A stretch of 64,000 nt of DNA. Origin: Pseudomonas kermanshahensis (GTDB taxonomy: Bacteria; Pseudomonadota; Gammaproteobacteria; Pseudomonadales; Pseudomonadaceae). The position numbers and the translations under genes are program-made. Numbering within the stretch: position 1 is the stretch's first letter; the number at the start of each line of letters is the position of its first letter. The notes under the pieces are model-generated. The model was not told where the DNA came from, did no database searches, and saw only the letters and a program-made list of their open reading frames with translations. The stretch is taken from the NCBI RefSeq assembly GCF_014269205.2, contig NZ_JABWRY020000001.1:5194001-5258000 (forward strand), written 5' to 3'. This document shows positions 52,391 through 62,930 of this stretch, one piece after another.

Positions 52391-52514
52391 CCGTATCATT
52401 CCATTGCAATTCAGGGGGCATGCGGGCTTCGACCCCACAGTAAGAGTGGGTATAAAGGCTGTACAGTTGATTAAATCGAAGCGCTGGTTCGATCCGACCA
52501 AATCAGGTGGCTCC
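52391..52514. promoter_or_regulatory. Divergent promoter region of the EgtD-like operon and LysR gene
   Basis: 124 bp between two start codons. It has an inverted repeat ATCGAA-N7-TTCGAT at 52475-52493, a plausible regulator site although not the T-N11-A form. GC content here is about 45% in the last 60 bases by hand count, clearly lower than in genes. Confidence 0.55.
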
Positions 52515-53405
52515 ATGGGCAAAGGCCTCGACATCGATGTACTGAGAACCTTCCAGGCAGTGGCCCGGCTAGGCCGTTTCAAGGCGGCGGCCGACTACGT
52601 CCACCGCAGCCCATCGGCGGTGACGACGCAGATTCAGAAGCTGGAGGGAAAGATCGGGCAACAATTGTTCACACGCAGTAACCAGTCGGTGGAGCTAACC
52701 CCTGCGGGCCGTCAGCTGATGGGCGAAGCGACACGTTTCTTGATGGCTCACGACAGGCTACTGGCCACGCTGTCGCCACAGCAGATGACCGGCAAGGTGC
52801 GCATAGGCGTACCCGACGGTTATGCCGCCAACCTCATGAGCGACTTTCTGCCGGTGTTCGTCGCCAATAACCCGAAGCTGGAGTTGGAGGCTGTAGCGCG
52901 ATCCAGCGCAGAGCTCATCGACCTGTTTGCGCGACAGCGGCTGGACCTGGCAGTGGCGGTCAGCAGTGACGGCTGGCAGCAAGGCGAGTGGCTTCGCTCG
53001 ACTCAGCCGCGCTGGGCCGCAGCGCCTGGATTCAGCCATGACCCCAGTCGCCCCTTGCCGCTGGCACTGCAGTTGAAGGGTTGCCCGTACCGGGAGGCGG
53101 CGTTGCAGGCTCTGAAAGCCCACGGCATTGCGTACCGTGTGCTGTTGGAAAGCGCCAACTGGCACGCGGTACTGGCCTGCATGAGAAGTGGCCTGGCCGT
53201 GGGCATTGTCGAAGGGCTGGATAGCACGGATACCTCACTCGCGTACGTGGAAGGGCTGGGCTTGCCCGACCTCGAAAAGCACCACGTCTACTTGCTAACG
53301 GACACCTCGCACCATGTCGCAGCGCATCTGAATGCTATGTTGAAGGCCGCCATCCAGAAAGTGGGCGTAACAACGCCGCCCCATTGCTGGGAGGGCGGTG
53401 GTTGA
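52515..53405 (+). CDS. LysR-family regulator of the methyltransferase/oxygenase operon
   Basis: 296 residues from the ATG at 52515, AGGTGG upstream. HTH at 4-40 (LDIDVLRTFQAVARLGRFKAAADYVHRSPSAV) is split here in shorter form: LRTFQAVARLGRF then HRSPSAVTTQIQKLE. The effector domain follows. Divergent from the EgtD-like gene and therefore its probable regulator. The stop lies 5 bp before a remnant of an acyl-CoA dehydrogenase gene end. Confidence 0.88.
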   Translation: MGKGLDIDVLRTFQAVARLGRFKAAADYVHRSPSAVTTQIQKLEGKIGQQLFTRSNQSVELTPAGRQLMGEATRFLMAHDRLLATLSPQQMTGKVRIGVPDGYAANLMSDFLPVFVANNPKLELEAVARSSAELIDLFARQRLDLAVAVSSDGWQQGEWLRSTQPRWAAAPGFSHDPSRPLPLALQLKGCPYREAALQALKAHGIAYRVLLESANWHAVLACMRSGLAVGIVEGLDSTDTSLAYVEGLGLPDLEKHHVYLLTDTSHHVAAHLNAMLKAAIQKVGVTTPPHCWEGGG

Positions 53406-53410
53406 ACGGC

Positions 53411-53515
53411 CCGCGTTATTTCCTGACCAGGGAAGTACCTGGCTGCCATAATGAGCTGGCATTGCTCGTGGCCCGTGACGATACAGGCCTAGGCATGCGA
53501 GTGGCGTGGTTCTAG
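53411..53515 (+). pseudogene. Acyl-CoA dehydrogenase 3' tail remnant
   Basis: An in-frame stretch of 34 codons ending in TAG reads RYFLTREVPGCHNELALL, then an acidic block and ...AWF. The intact dehydrogenase at 47655 ends RYFLTWEVPGCHNELALL and ...GWF. No start and no upstream part are present. It is the end of a related gene, left beyond the inserted cassette. Confidence 0.9.
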
Positions 53516-53546
53516 GGGGAGCCACCACTGACTCGGAGGTTCCCGC

Positions 53547-54989
53547 ATGTTTGATTCCAGCGCCCTGTTGCGCCAGCGCTTTGCTGGGCTGCGCAGCACG
53601 GCCGAGTTGTTTTCCCTGCGTCATGTGAAGCAGTCGTACCAGGCATTGTCTGTGCGTCGCAATGTGGCCGAGCCGCCCTTCTTCAGCCAGGACGAGGGCG
53701 CCATGCTCACCGTGCGGGTCAACGGCGTTGAGGCCTATGCGGCCACCGCCGACCTGTCCCAACAAGGCTTGCAGCAGGCGCTCGAACGCGCCGAAGCGCT
53801 GGCCCGGCAGATCGCCAGGCATAGCCTGCTGGACCTGCGCGACCAAACGGTGACCAGCGCACGCCACGACCATGTCTCGCCCAACTTCGACCAGCCACTG
53901 CCCAACCTCGCCGATTGCCTGGGCCTGCTTGCCGCCGAGTCGGCCAGCGTGCCCCAGGACAGCCGCCTGGTGGATTGGCAGGCCGGCCTGGACATCACCC
54001 TGGTCGAACAAACCTACCTCAACTCCGCCGGCGCCGAACTGCGCCACGCCCAGCGCTTCCTGTTCCCAGGCCTGAGCGTGACGGCCAGCGACGGCCAAGA
54101 CAGCCAGAGCCGCAGCCTGGGCCGGGACAACTTTGGCCAGCAGGGGGGCTTCGAGGTCATCGAGCGCTGTGGCCTGGTCGGCGCCGCCCGCCGGGTCGCC
54201 GACGAGGCGCTGCAACTGCTGCTGGCACCCAATACGCCCAGCGGCCCGCGTGACCTGCTGCTGATGCCCGACCAGATGATGCTGCAGATTCACGAGTCCA
54301 TCGGCCACCCGCTGGAGATGGACCGCATTCTCGGCGACGAGCGCAACTACGCCGGCACCAGTTTCGTCAACGCCAGTGACTTCGGCCACCTGCAATACGG
54401 CTCGAAGCTGCTCAACGTGACCTTCGACCCGACCATCGGCGAAGAACTCGCCAGCTACAGCTACGACGATGACGGCACCCAGGCCAGCAAGCAGTTCCTG
54501 ATCCGCGATGGCGTGCTACTGCGCCCGTTGGGCGGCGCCCTTTCGCAGTTCCGCTCCGGCCTGGACGGCGTGGCCAACAGCCGTGCCTGTGGCTGGAACC
54601 GCGCACCGATCGACCGCATGGCCAACCTCAACATCGAGCCGGGCGACCGCTCGCTGGCGCAACTGGTCAAGGGCATCGAGCACGGCATCCTGATGCGCAC
54701 CAACCGGTCCTGGTCCATCGACGATGCCCGCAACAAGTTCCAGTTCGGCTGCGAGTGGGGCCAACTGATCGAAAACGGCGAGCTCAAGGGCATCGTCAAG
54801 AACCCCAACTACCGCGGCATCTCGGCGCAGTTCTGGCGCAACTTGTCCGCCGTCGGCGACGCCAGCACCTTCCAGGTGCTCGGTACGCCCAATTGCGGCA
54901 AAGGCGAGCCCAACCAGGTGGTGCGGGTCGGCCATGCTTCGCCGGCCTGCGTGTTCAGCCAGATCGATGTCTTCGGAGGCGACGCCTGA
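53547..54989 (+). CDS. TldD-family metalloprotease-like protein
   Basis: 480 residues with the zinc motif H-E-x3-H (HESIGHPLE) and the following LEMDRILGDERNYAGTSF. TldD works with TldE/PmbA as a heterodimer that degrades unfolded peptides and matures peptides such as microcin B17. This protein and the next gene form such a pair. It overlaps the next start by 1 bp (TGATG). Most pseudomonads also have a housekeeping tldD and pmbA elsewhere; this pair may be a second set, which cannot be checked here. Confidence 0.88.
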   Translation: MFDSSALLRQRFAGLRSTAELFSLRHVKQSYQALSVRRNVAEPPFFSQDEGAMLTVRVNGVEAYAATADLSQQGLQQALERAEALARQIARHSLLDLRDQTVTSARHDHVSPNFDQPLPNLADCLGLLAAESASVPQDSRLVDWQAGLDITLVEQTYLNSAGAELRHAQRFLFPGLSVTASDGQDSQSRSLGRDNFGQQGGFEVIERCGLVGAARRVADEALQLLLAPNTPSGPRDLLLMPDQMMLQIHESIGHPLEMDRILGDERNYAGTSFVNASDFGHLQYGSKLLNVTFDPTIGEELASYSYDDDGTQASKQFLIRDGVLLRPLGGALSQFRSGLDGVANSRACGWNRAPIDRMANLNIEPGDRSLAQLVKGIEHGILMRTNRSWSIDDARNKFQFGCEWGQLIENGELKGIVKNPNYRGISAQFWRNLSAVGDASTFQVLGTPNCGKGEPNQVVRVGHASPACVFSQIDVFGGDA

Positions 54990-56320
54990 TGAGCGCCACA
55001 CCCCAACACCGTTTCGAAAGCCTGCTTGGCGCCCTGCGCGATGCCCTGCAGCCGGGCGAACAGTTCACCTTTGGCTACAGCGCCGAGCAGTCACAGTTCG
55101 TGCGCTTCAACCATGCCAAGGTGCGCCAGGCCGGCGAGGTGAGCCAGGCCAGTGTGCAACTGCGCCTGATCTGTGATGGCCGCCAGGCCGAGCAGTTGAT
55201 CACCCTGGGCGATGATGCCGTGCTGGACCGCGCGCGCCTGGCCGATGCCCTAGGCCAACTGCGCCAGACCCTGCCCCTGCTGGCCGTCGACCCCTACCTG
55301 CGCCTGGACGAAACCCCGTGGAACAGCCACAGCCAGCAAGACCACACGCTGCCGGAACTGGATGAAGTGCTGGCCTTGATCGAACAGGAAGCCGGCGACC
55401 AGGACCTGGTCGGCATCTACGCCGCCGGGCCGATTTGTCGCGGCTTCGCCAGCTCGTTCGGGGCCTTTGGCTGGCACCAGGCCAACAGTTTCAACATGGA
55501 CTGGAGCCTGTTCCACAGCAACGGCCAGGCCGTGAAAGCCAACTATGCCGGGCAGGCCTGGAGCGCTGACGAGTTCGTCGCGCGCCTGCGCCTGGCCCGC
55601 GAGCAACTGGCGTTCCTGGGCCGCCCTGCCATCACCTTGAAACCAGGCAGTTACCGCGCCTACCTGGCGCCAGCGGCCATGGACGAGATCGCCGGCATGC
55701 TGTGCTGGGGCGGGTTTTCTGCGCAGGCCCTGGCCACTGGCAACAGCGCCCTGCAGCGCCTGTATAACGGCGATGCGCAGCTGAGCCCGCTGGTCAGCTT
55801 CGACGAGCAAGTCAGCGGTTCGCTGAGCCCGGCGTTTTCGGATGAGGGGTCACCCCGCCTCGATGTGCCGCTGATCCAGCAAGGCCAAGCCGTGCAGCGC
55901 TTGATCAGCGCACGCAGTGCGGCCGAGTTCGCGCTGGTGGCGAATGGTGCCGACAGCTACGAGTCGCCCTGCGCCTTGAGCCTCGCGGCGGGCAACCTGG
56001 CCAGTGAAACAATCCTCGAACGGCTGGGCACCGGGCTGTATATCAGCAACTTGTGGTACCTGAACTACTCGGACCTGCCAGCAGCACGCATGACCGGCCT
56101 GACCCGTTTTGCCACCTTCTGGGTGGAGAATGGCCAGATTCAGGGGCCGGTAAGCACCATGCGCTTCGATGACAGCCTGTACAGTTTGCTGGGCAGCCAG
56201 CTGGAGGACCTGACGCGCGAGCGCGAGATGATCTTGTCTACCAGTACCTATGGACAGCGCAGTACTGGGTCGAGTCATTTGCCAGGGGCGCTGGTCAAAG
56301 GCCTGACCCTGACATTGTGA
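54989..56320 (+). CDS. PmbA/TldE-family protein
   Basis: 443 residues from the ATG at 54989, which shares a base with the TldD stop. PmbA-type fold without the zinc motif, as expected for the partner subunit; the C-terminal half has the ETILERLGTGLYISNLWYLNYSD pattern. It should pair with the TldD-like product. Followed by a REP element. Confidence 0.84.
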   Translation: MSATPQHRFESLLGALRDALQPGEQFTFGYSAEQSQFVRFNHAKVRQAGEVSQASVQLRLICDGRQAEQLITLGDDAVLDRARLADALGQLRQTLPLLAVDPYLRLDETPWNSHSQQDHTLPELDEVLALIEQEAGDQDLVGIYAAGPICRGFASSFGAFGWHQANSFNMDWSLFHSNGQAVKANYAGQAWSADEFVARLRLAREQLAFLGRPAITLKPGSYRAYLAPAAMDEIAGMLCWGGFSAQALATGNSALQRLYNGDAQLSPLVSFDEQVSGSLSPAFSDEGSPRLDVPLIQQGQAVQRLISARSAAEFALVANGADSYESPCALSLAAGNLASETILERLGTGLYISNLWYLNYSDLPAARMTGLTRFATFWVENGQIQGPVSTMRFDDSLYSLLGSQLEDLTREREMILSTSTYGQRSTGSSHLPGALVKGLTLTL

Positions 56321-56330
56321 TAGGCATTAC

Positions 56331-56429
56331 CGGCCCTTTCGCGGGGCAAGCCCGCTCCCACAGCGATGTCACCCCATTCGAGGGCAGTGGAGATCCTATG
56401 GGAGCGGGCTTGCCCCGCGAAGAGGCCGG
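56331..56429. repeat. REP pair
   Basis: Arms CGGCCCTTTCGCGGGGCAAG and the complement ending CTTGCCCCGCGAAGAGGCCG. Same family as the element at 16777. Confidence 0.87.
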
Positions 56430-56449
56430 CACAGACAAAAGAGGACGTC

Positions 56450-57877
56450 ATGCCTGATCGTGCACCGCTGGACCCCGTCACCGCCCGCTGGATCCCCTGG
56501 GTCGTGGCCATCGCTTTCTTCATGCAGTCCCTGGACGGCACCATTCTCAACACCGCGCTGCCGGCCATGGCGCGCTCGCTGGAAGAGGACCCGCTGCGCA
56601 TGCAAGGCGTGATCATCGCCTACATGCTCACCGTAGCCTTGCTGATCCCCGCCTCCGGCTGGCTCGCCGACCGCTTCGGTACCAAGCACATCTTCTTCAG
56701 CGCGATCCTGTTGTTCAGCTTCGGCTCACTGCTATGCGCCGCCGCCGACAGCCTCGGTTTTCTGATCATGGCCCGAGTCGTTCAAGGCCTGGGCGGCGCA
56801 TTAATGCTGCCGGTCGGCCGGCTGGTGGTACTGCGCGCCTACCCCCGCACCGAGCTGGTGCGGATCATGAGCTTCATCACCATCCCCGGCCTGCTCGGCC
56901 CCCTGCTCGGCCCAACGGTCGGTGGCTGGCTGGTGGAAATCCTCAGCTGGCACTGGATCTTCCTGCTCAACCTGCCGGTCGGTGCCATCGGCTGTTATGC
57001 CGTGTGGAAGTTCATCCCTGACCTGCGCGGCGCAGAGCGCACCAGCTTCGATGGCCCGGGCTTCCTCTTGTTCGGCGCGGCGATGGTGCTGATCACCATC
57101 GCCATGGAAGGCTTGGGCGAGTTGCACTTGCCGCACTTGCGGGTGATGTTGCTGCTGTTCGCTGGCATGGCCTGCCTGGCCGCCTACTGGCTGCGGGCCG
57201 GGCGCGATCCCGAGCCGCTGTTCTCGCCCAGCCTGTTCCGCGTGCGCACCTTTGCCATCGGCATCCTCGGCAACCTGTTCGCGCGCCTGGGCAGCGGCGC
57301 CCTGCCCTTCCTCGTGCCCTTGCTGCTGCAGGTGGCACTGGGCTATTCGCCAGCCCAGGCAGGCATGAGCATGATTCCGCTGGCTGCAGCGGCGATGCTG
57401 GCCAAGTCCATCGCCCGGCCGCTGATCGAGCGCTTCGGCTACCGCATCATCCTCACCGGCAATACCCTGCTGCTGGGCCTGCTGCTGGCCAGCCTCGGCC
57501 TGGTCGACGAGCAGACGCCCTACGCCGTGCTGCTGATACAACTGGGCCTGCTCGGCGCCGTGAACTCCATGCAGTTCACGGCCATGAACACGGTGACCCT
57601 GATCGACCTCGACGATGCCAGCGCCAGCAGCGGCAACAGCCTGCTGTCGGTGGTCGCGCAACTGGCGCTGAGCCTGGGTGTGGCCTGCGCGGGTGCATTG
57701 CTGGGCGGCTTCACGGCGGCCGGCAGCGCCGAGGGGGTGGAAAGCACCTTGGGCGCCTTCCAGCTGACCTTCGTGACCATCGGCATCATGGCCATGCTGG
57801 CCGCAGCCATCTTCCTGCAACTGGCGCCGACAGACGGAAGGCGTGCCCGTCGTCCGGAACAACACATGGAGTCGTAG
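56450..57877 (+). CDS. MFS multidrug exporter, DHA2 (14-helix) type
   Basis: 475 residues from the ATG at 56450 (GAGGA upstream). About 14 membrane segments, motif A GWLADRFGTKHIF and the motif C block ITIPGLLGPLLGPTVGGWL, as in EmrB/MdtD. A proton-driven exporter; the substrate is unknown. The stop lies 65 bp before the dbpA start. Confidence 0.87.
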   Translation: MPDRAPLDPVTARWIPWVVAIAFFMQSLDGTILNTALPAMARSLEEDPLRMQGVIIAYMLTVALLIPASGWLADRFGTKHIFFSAILLFSFGSLLCAAADSLGFLIMARVVQGLGGALMLPVGRLVVLRAYPRTELVRIMSFITIPGLLGPLLGPTVGGWLVEILSWHWIFLLNLPVGAIGCYAVWKFIPDLRGAERTSFDGPGFLLFGAAMVLITIAMEGLGELHLPHLRVMLLLFAGMACLAAYWLRAGRDPEPLFSPSLFRVRTFAIGILGNLFARLGSGALPFLVPLLLQVALGYSPAQAGMSMIPLAAAAMLAKSIARPLIERFGYRIILTGNTLLLGLLLASLGLVDEQTPYAVLLIQLGLLGAVNSMQFTAMNTVTLIDLDDASASSGNSLLSVVAQLALSLGVACAGALLGGFTAAGSAEGVESTLGAFQLTFVTIGIMAMLAAAIFLQLAPTDGRRARRPEQHMES

Positions 57878-57941
57878 GGCGAATGGCCATGAGGCTGGTA
57901 GACTGTGCGGCATTTTTCGCTTCGCCACACAGGCCCGCCTC

Positions 57942-59327
<1,386 letters not shown>

Positions 59328-59336
59328 AAAACTTTT

Positions 59337-59441
59337 GGGGCCGCTTTGCGGCCCTTTCGCGACACAAGGTCGCTCCTACACGGGTTACGCGATCCCCTGT
59401 AGGAGCGGCCTTGTGTCGCGAAAGGGCTGCAAGGCAGCCCC
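59337..59441. repeat. REP pair between dbpA and the flavoprotein gene
   Basis: Arms GGGGCCGCTTTGCGGCCCTT and the complement ending AAAGGGCTGCAAGGCAGCCCC, with an inner pair around CTCCTACA/TGTAGGAG. Same family as 40193. Confidence 0.87.
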
Positions 59442-59463
59442 AGCAATCTTCAAGAGGTAACCC

Positions 59464-60645
59464 GTGCACACCACCGACGTGATCATCCTCGGCGCCGGCG
59501 CCGCCGGCCTGATGTGCGCCCAGCTCAGCGCCCGCCGTGGCCGCCGGGTACTGCTGCTGGACCACGCCAACAAGCCAGGCAAGAAAATCCTCATGTCCGG
59601 CGGCGGGCGCTGCAACTTCACCAACATGTACACCGAGCCTGCCAACTTCCTTTCGCACAACGCGCACTTCTGCAAGTCGGCGCTGGCCCGCTACACCCAG
59701 TGGGACTTCATCGAGCTGGTGGCCAAGCATGGCGTGCCGTATCACGAGAAGAAGCTCGGGCAGCTGTTCTGCGACAACAAGGCCAGCGACATCCTCAACA
59801 TGCTCCTGGCCGAGTGCGACGAGGCCGGTGCCGAGTTGCGCATGGACACCAGCATCTCGCACATCGAGAAAACCGAAAACGGCTACCTGCTGCAAACCAG
59901 TGCCGGGCAGTTCGCCTGCCAGTCGCTGGTGATCGCCACCGGCGGCCTGTCGATCCCGACCCTGGGTGCTACCGGTTTCGGCTACCAGGTGGCGCGCCAG
60001 TTCGGCCACACCCTGCTGCCGACCCGCGCCGGGCTGGTGCCCTTCACCATCACCGAGCCCCAACTCAAGGCACTGTGCACTGAACTGTCGGGCACCTCGC
60101 TGGACTGCACGGCCAGCTGCAACGGCACCAGCTTCCGCGAGAACCTGCTGTTTACCCACCGCGGCCTGAGCGGCCCGGCGATTCTGCAGATCTCCTCGTT
60201 CTGGGAGGCCGGCGACACGGTGGAGATCAACCTGCTGCCGGACCGCGATGCACTGACCTGGCTGCAACAGCAGCAGGCTGAGCGCGCCAACGCAGAACTG
60301 AAGACGGTGCTTGGCGAGGTGTTCACCCGCAAGCTGGCCAACCTGTTGGCCGAGCAGTGGTTCGAATCGAAGCCGATGAAGCAGTACACCCCGGCAGAAC
60401 TGGCCCAGATCGCCGAAAAACTGGCAGCCTGGCAAGTGGTACCGGCTGGCACCGAGGGCTATCGCACCGCCGAAGTGACGCTGGGCGGCGTGGACACCCG
60501 CGAGGTGTCGTCCAAGACCATGGAGTCGCTCAAAGCCCCGGGGCTGTACTTCATTGGCGAGGTGCTGGATGTCACCGGCCACCTGGGCGGTTTCAATTTC
60601 CAGTGGGCATGGGCATCGGCTAACGCTGCGGCGCAGTTCGTGTAG
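59464..60645 (+). CDS. HI0933/BaiN-family flavoprotein
   Basis: 393 residues, GTG start. N-terminal FAD motif ILGAGAAGLMCAQLSAR with MSGGGRCNFTN shortly after, both diagnostic of this family. The C-terminus has GLYFIGEVLDVTGHLGGFNFQWAWASA. The reaction of the bacterial housekeeping members is unclear; some gut relatives act on bile acids. It lies upstream of yccS. Confidence 0.88.
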   Translation: MHTTDVIILGAGAAGLMCAQLSARRGRRVLLLDHANKPGKKILMSGGGRCNFTNMYTEPANFLSHNAHFCKSALARYTQWDFIELVAKHGVPYHEKKLGQLFCDNKASDILNMLLAECDEAGAELRMDTSISHIEKTENGYLLQTSAGQFACQSLVIATGGLSIPTLGATGFGYQVARQFGHTLLPTRAGLVPFTITEPQLKALCTELSGTSLDCTASCNGTSFRENLLFTHRGLSGPAILQISSFWEAGDTVEINLLPDRDALTWLQQQQAERANAELKTVLGEVFTRKLANLLAEQWFESKPMKQYTPAELAQIAEKLAAWQVVPAGTEGYRTAEVTLGGVDTREVSSKTMESLKAPGLYFIGEVLDVTGHLGGFNFQWAWASANAAAQFV

Positions 60646-60727
60646 AGTAGAATCCATTCAGCAGCACGGAACGCTTCTTGCTGGTCCGTGCGGCACTGTA
60701 TTCATTCGATCACAGCCCAAGGCCATC

Positions 60728-62911
60728 ATGTCATCGAGCTCGTTCCGTCAGTCACTGCGTCGCCTGTGGGGCCAAGACAAGTTCAGCTACAGCATCAGGG
60801 TTACGGTCGCCCTCACCGGCAGCATGGCCTTGTGTTGGTACCAGGATGAAATGGCCCTGCTGATCCCCTTGTTCCTGGGCATCATCGCCAGTGCCCTGGC
60901 CGAAACCGACGACAGCTGGCAAGGCCGGCTCAGCGCGCTGGCGGTAACCCTGGTGTGTTTTGCCATCGCCGCGCTGTCAGTCGAGTTACTGTTCCCCTAC
61001 CCCTGGATCTTCGCCGGCGCCCTGGCCCTGGCGGCCTTCGGCCTGACCATGCTCGGTGCACTGGGCGAGCGCTATGGTGCGATCGCTTCAGCCACGCTGA
61101 TTTTATCGGTGTACACCATGATCGGCGTGGACCAACGCGGCGGCCAGGTGAATGACTTCTGGCACGAGCCAATGCTGCTGGTGGCGGGCGCAGCCTGGTA
61201 CGGCCTGCTGTCGGTGCTGTGGCAAGCGTTGTTCTCCAATCAGCCGGTGCAGCAAAGCCTGGCCAAACTGTTTTTCGAGCTGGGGCGCTACCTCAAGCTG
61301 AAGGCCAACCTGTTTGAACCCATCCGCAACCTCGACCTGGAGGCCCGCCGCCTGGAGTTGGCCCAGCAGAACGGCAAGGTGGTCGCGGCGCTCAACGCTG
61401 CCAAGGAAATCATCCTGCACCGGGTCGGCAACAGCCAGCCAAATTCCAAGGTCAGCCGTTACCTGAAACTGTACTTTCTGGCCCAGGATATTCACGAGCG
61501 CGTCAGCGCCTCGCATTACCCGTACAACGCCCTGGCCGAAGCGTTCTTCCACAGCGACGTGATGTTCCGCTGCCAGCGCCTGCTGCGCCATCAAGGCTCC
61601 GCCTGCCAAGACCTGGCACGCTCGATCCGCTTGCGCCAGCCGTTCGTGCTCGACAGCCGGTTTGCCGACACCCTGGAAGACCTCAACGCCTCTCTGGAGC
61701 ACTTGCGCAACCAGAACAACCCGGCCTGGCGTAGCCTGCTGCGGTCGTTGCGGGCACTGGCCGCCAACCTTGCCACCCTCGACCGCCTGCTGGGCGCCGC
61801 CAGCAACCCGGACAGCCTGGCCGATGCCAGTGACAGCAGCCTGCTCGACCGTTCGCCACGCTCGCTGAAGGATGTGTTGAGCCGCCTGCGCACCCAGCTC
61901 ACGCCGACCTCGCTGCTGTTCCGCCACGCTCTGCGCTTGTCGCTGGCACTGTCGATCGGCTACGGCATGGTGCATTTGATTCACCCGACCCAGGGCTACT
62001 GGATCATCCTCACCACGCTGTTCGTCTGCCAGCCCAACTACGGCGCGACCCGGCGCAAGCTGGTGCAGCGGGTGTTCGGCACGGCCATCGGTTTGACGGT
62101 TGGCTGGGCCCTGTTCGACCTGTTCCCCAGCCCGATCATCCAGTCGATGTTCGCTGTGGTCGCCGGGGTGGTGTTCTTCGTCAACCGCACCACCCGGTAC
62201 ACCTTGGCAACCGCAGCGATCACCTTGATGGTGCTGTTCTGCTTCAACCAGATCGGCGACGGCTACGGCCTGTTCCTGCCGCGCCTGTTCGATACCCTGG
62301 TGGGCAGCCTGATCGCCATTCTGGCGGTGTTCCTGTTCCTGCCCGACTGGCAAGGCCGGCGCTTGAACAAGGCGCTGGCCAACACCTTGGCCTGCGCCAG
62401 CGTGTACCTGCGCCAGATCATGCAGCAGTATGCCCACGGCAAACGCGACGACCTCGCCTACCGCCTGGCCCGCCGCAATGCCCACAACGCCGATGCGGCG
62501 CTGTCGACCACGCTGGCCAACATGCTCATGGAACCGGGGCACTTCCGCAAGGAAGCGGACGTTGGCTTCCGTTTCCTGGTGTTGTCGCACACGCTGCTCA
62601 GCTACCTCTCCGGGCTTGGCGCGCACCGCGACACCGCCTTGCCGGCGGAGGTGCAAGAGCTGTTGATCGAGGGCGCGGGGCAAAGCCTGGCCAACAGCCT
62701 GGATGAAATCGCCAATGGCCTGGCGGCGCGGCTACCGGTGGCGATCCACAGTGATGCCGAAGAAGCGCTGGCCAACGACCTGGAGCAGATGCCAGAAGAG
62801 CTGGATGAGCACCAGCGGTTGGTGCAGACCCAGCTGGCACTGATTTGCAGGCAGTTGGGGCCATTGCGCACGCTGGCAGCGCACCTGGTCAAGGAAAGCG
62901 CGCCGGCCTAA
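60728..62911 (+). CDS. yccS: YccS-family membrane protein (FUSC superfamily)
   Basis: 727 residues from the ATG at 60728. Two membrane blocks of 5-6 helices each (about residues 20-170 and 400-550), separated and followed by cytoplasmic helical parts, the FUSC arrangement. TIGR01666-type members resemble aromatic-acid efflux proteins (AaeB), but their substrate is unknown. A long overlapping frame upstream starts inside the flavoprotein gene and is not supported. Confidence 0.85.
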   Translation: MSSSSFRQSLRRLWGQDKFSYSIRVTVALTGSMALCWYQDEMALLIPLFLGIIASALAETDDSWQGRLSALAVTLVCFAIAALSVELLFPYPWIFAGALALAAFGLTMLGALGERYGAIASATLILSVYTMIGVDQRGGQVNDFWHEPMLLVAGAAWYGLLSVLWQALFSNQPVQQSLAKLFFELGRYLKLKANLFEPIRNLDLEARRLELAQQNGKVVAALNAAKEIILHRVGNSQPNSKVSRYLKLYFLAQDIHERVSASHYPYNALAEAFFHSDVMFRCQRLLRHQGSACQDLARSIRLRQPFVLDSRFADTLEDLNASLEHLRNQNNPAWRSLLRSLRALAANLATLDRLLGAASNPDSLADASDSSLLDRSPRSLKDVLSRLRTQLTPTSLLFRHALRLSLALSIGYGMVHLIHPTQGYWIILTTLFVCQPNYGATRRKLVQRVFGTAIGLTVGWALFDLFPSPIIQSMFAVVAGVVFFVNRTTRYTLATAAITLMVLFCFNQIGDGYGLFLPRLFDTLVGSLIAILAVFLFLPDWQGRRLNKALANTLACASVYLRQIMQQYAHGKRDDLAYRLARRNAHNADAALSTTLANMLMEPGHFRKEADVGFRFLVLSHTLLSYLSGLGAHRDTALPAEVQELLIEGAGQSLANSLDEIANGLAARLPVAIHSDAEEALANDLEQMPEELDEHQRLVQTQLALICRQLGPLRTLAAHLVKESAPA

Positions 62912-62930
62912 ATGCTATGTGGCCTGTGGC

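Noticed and set aside
49488..53405. Ergothioneine biosynthesis
   Set aside because: Only an EgtD-like enzyme is present; there is no EgtB sulfoxide synthase or EgtC/EgtE, and the neighbours (2OG oxygenase, EamA) do not belong to that pathway.
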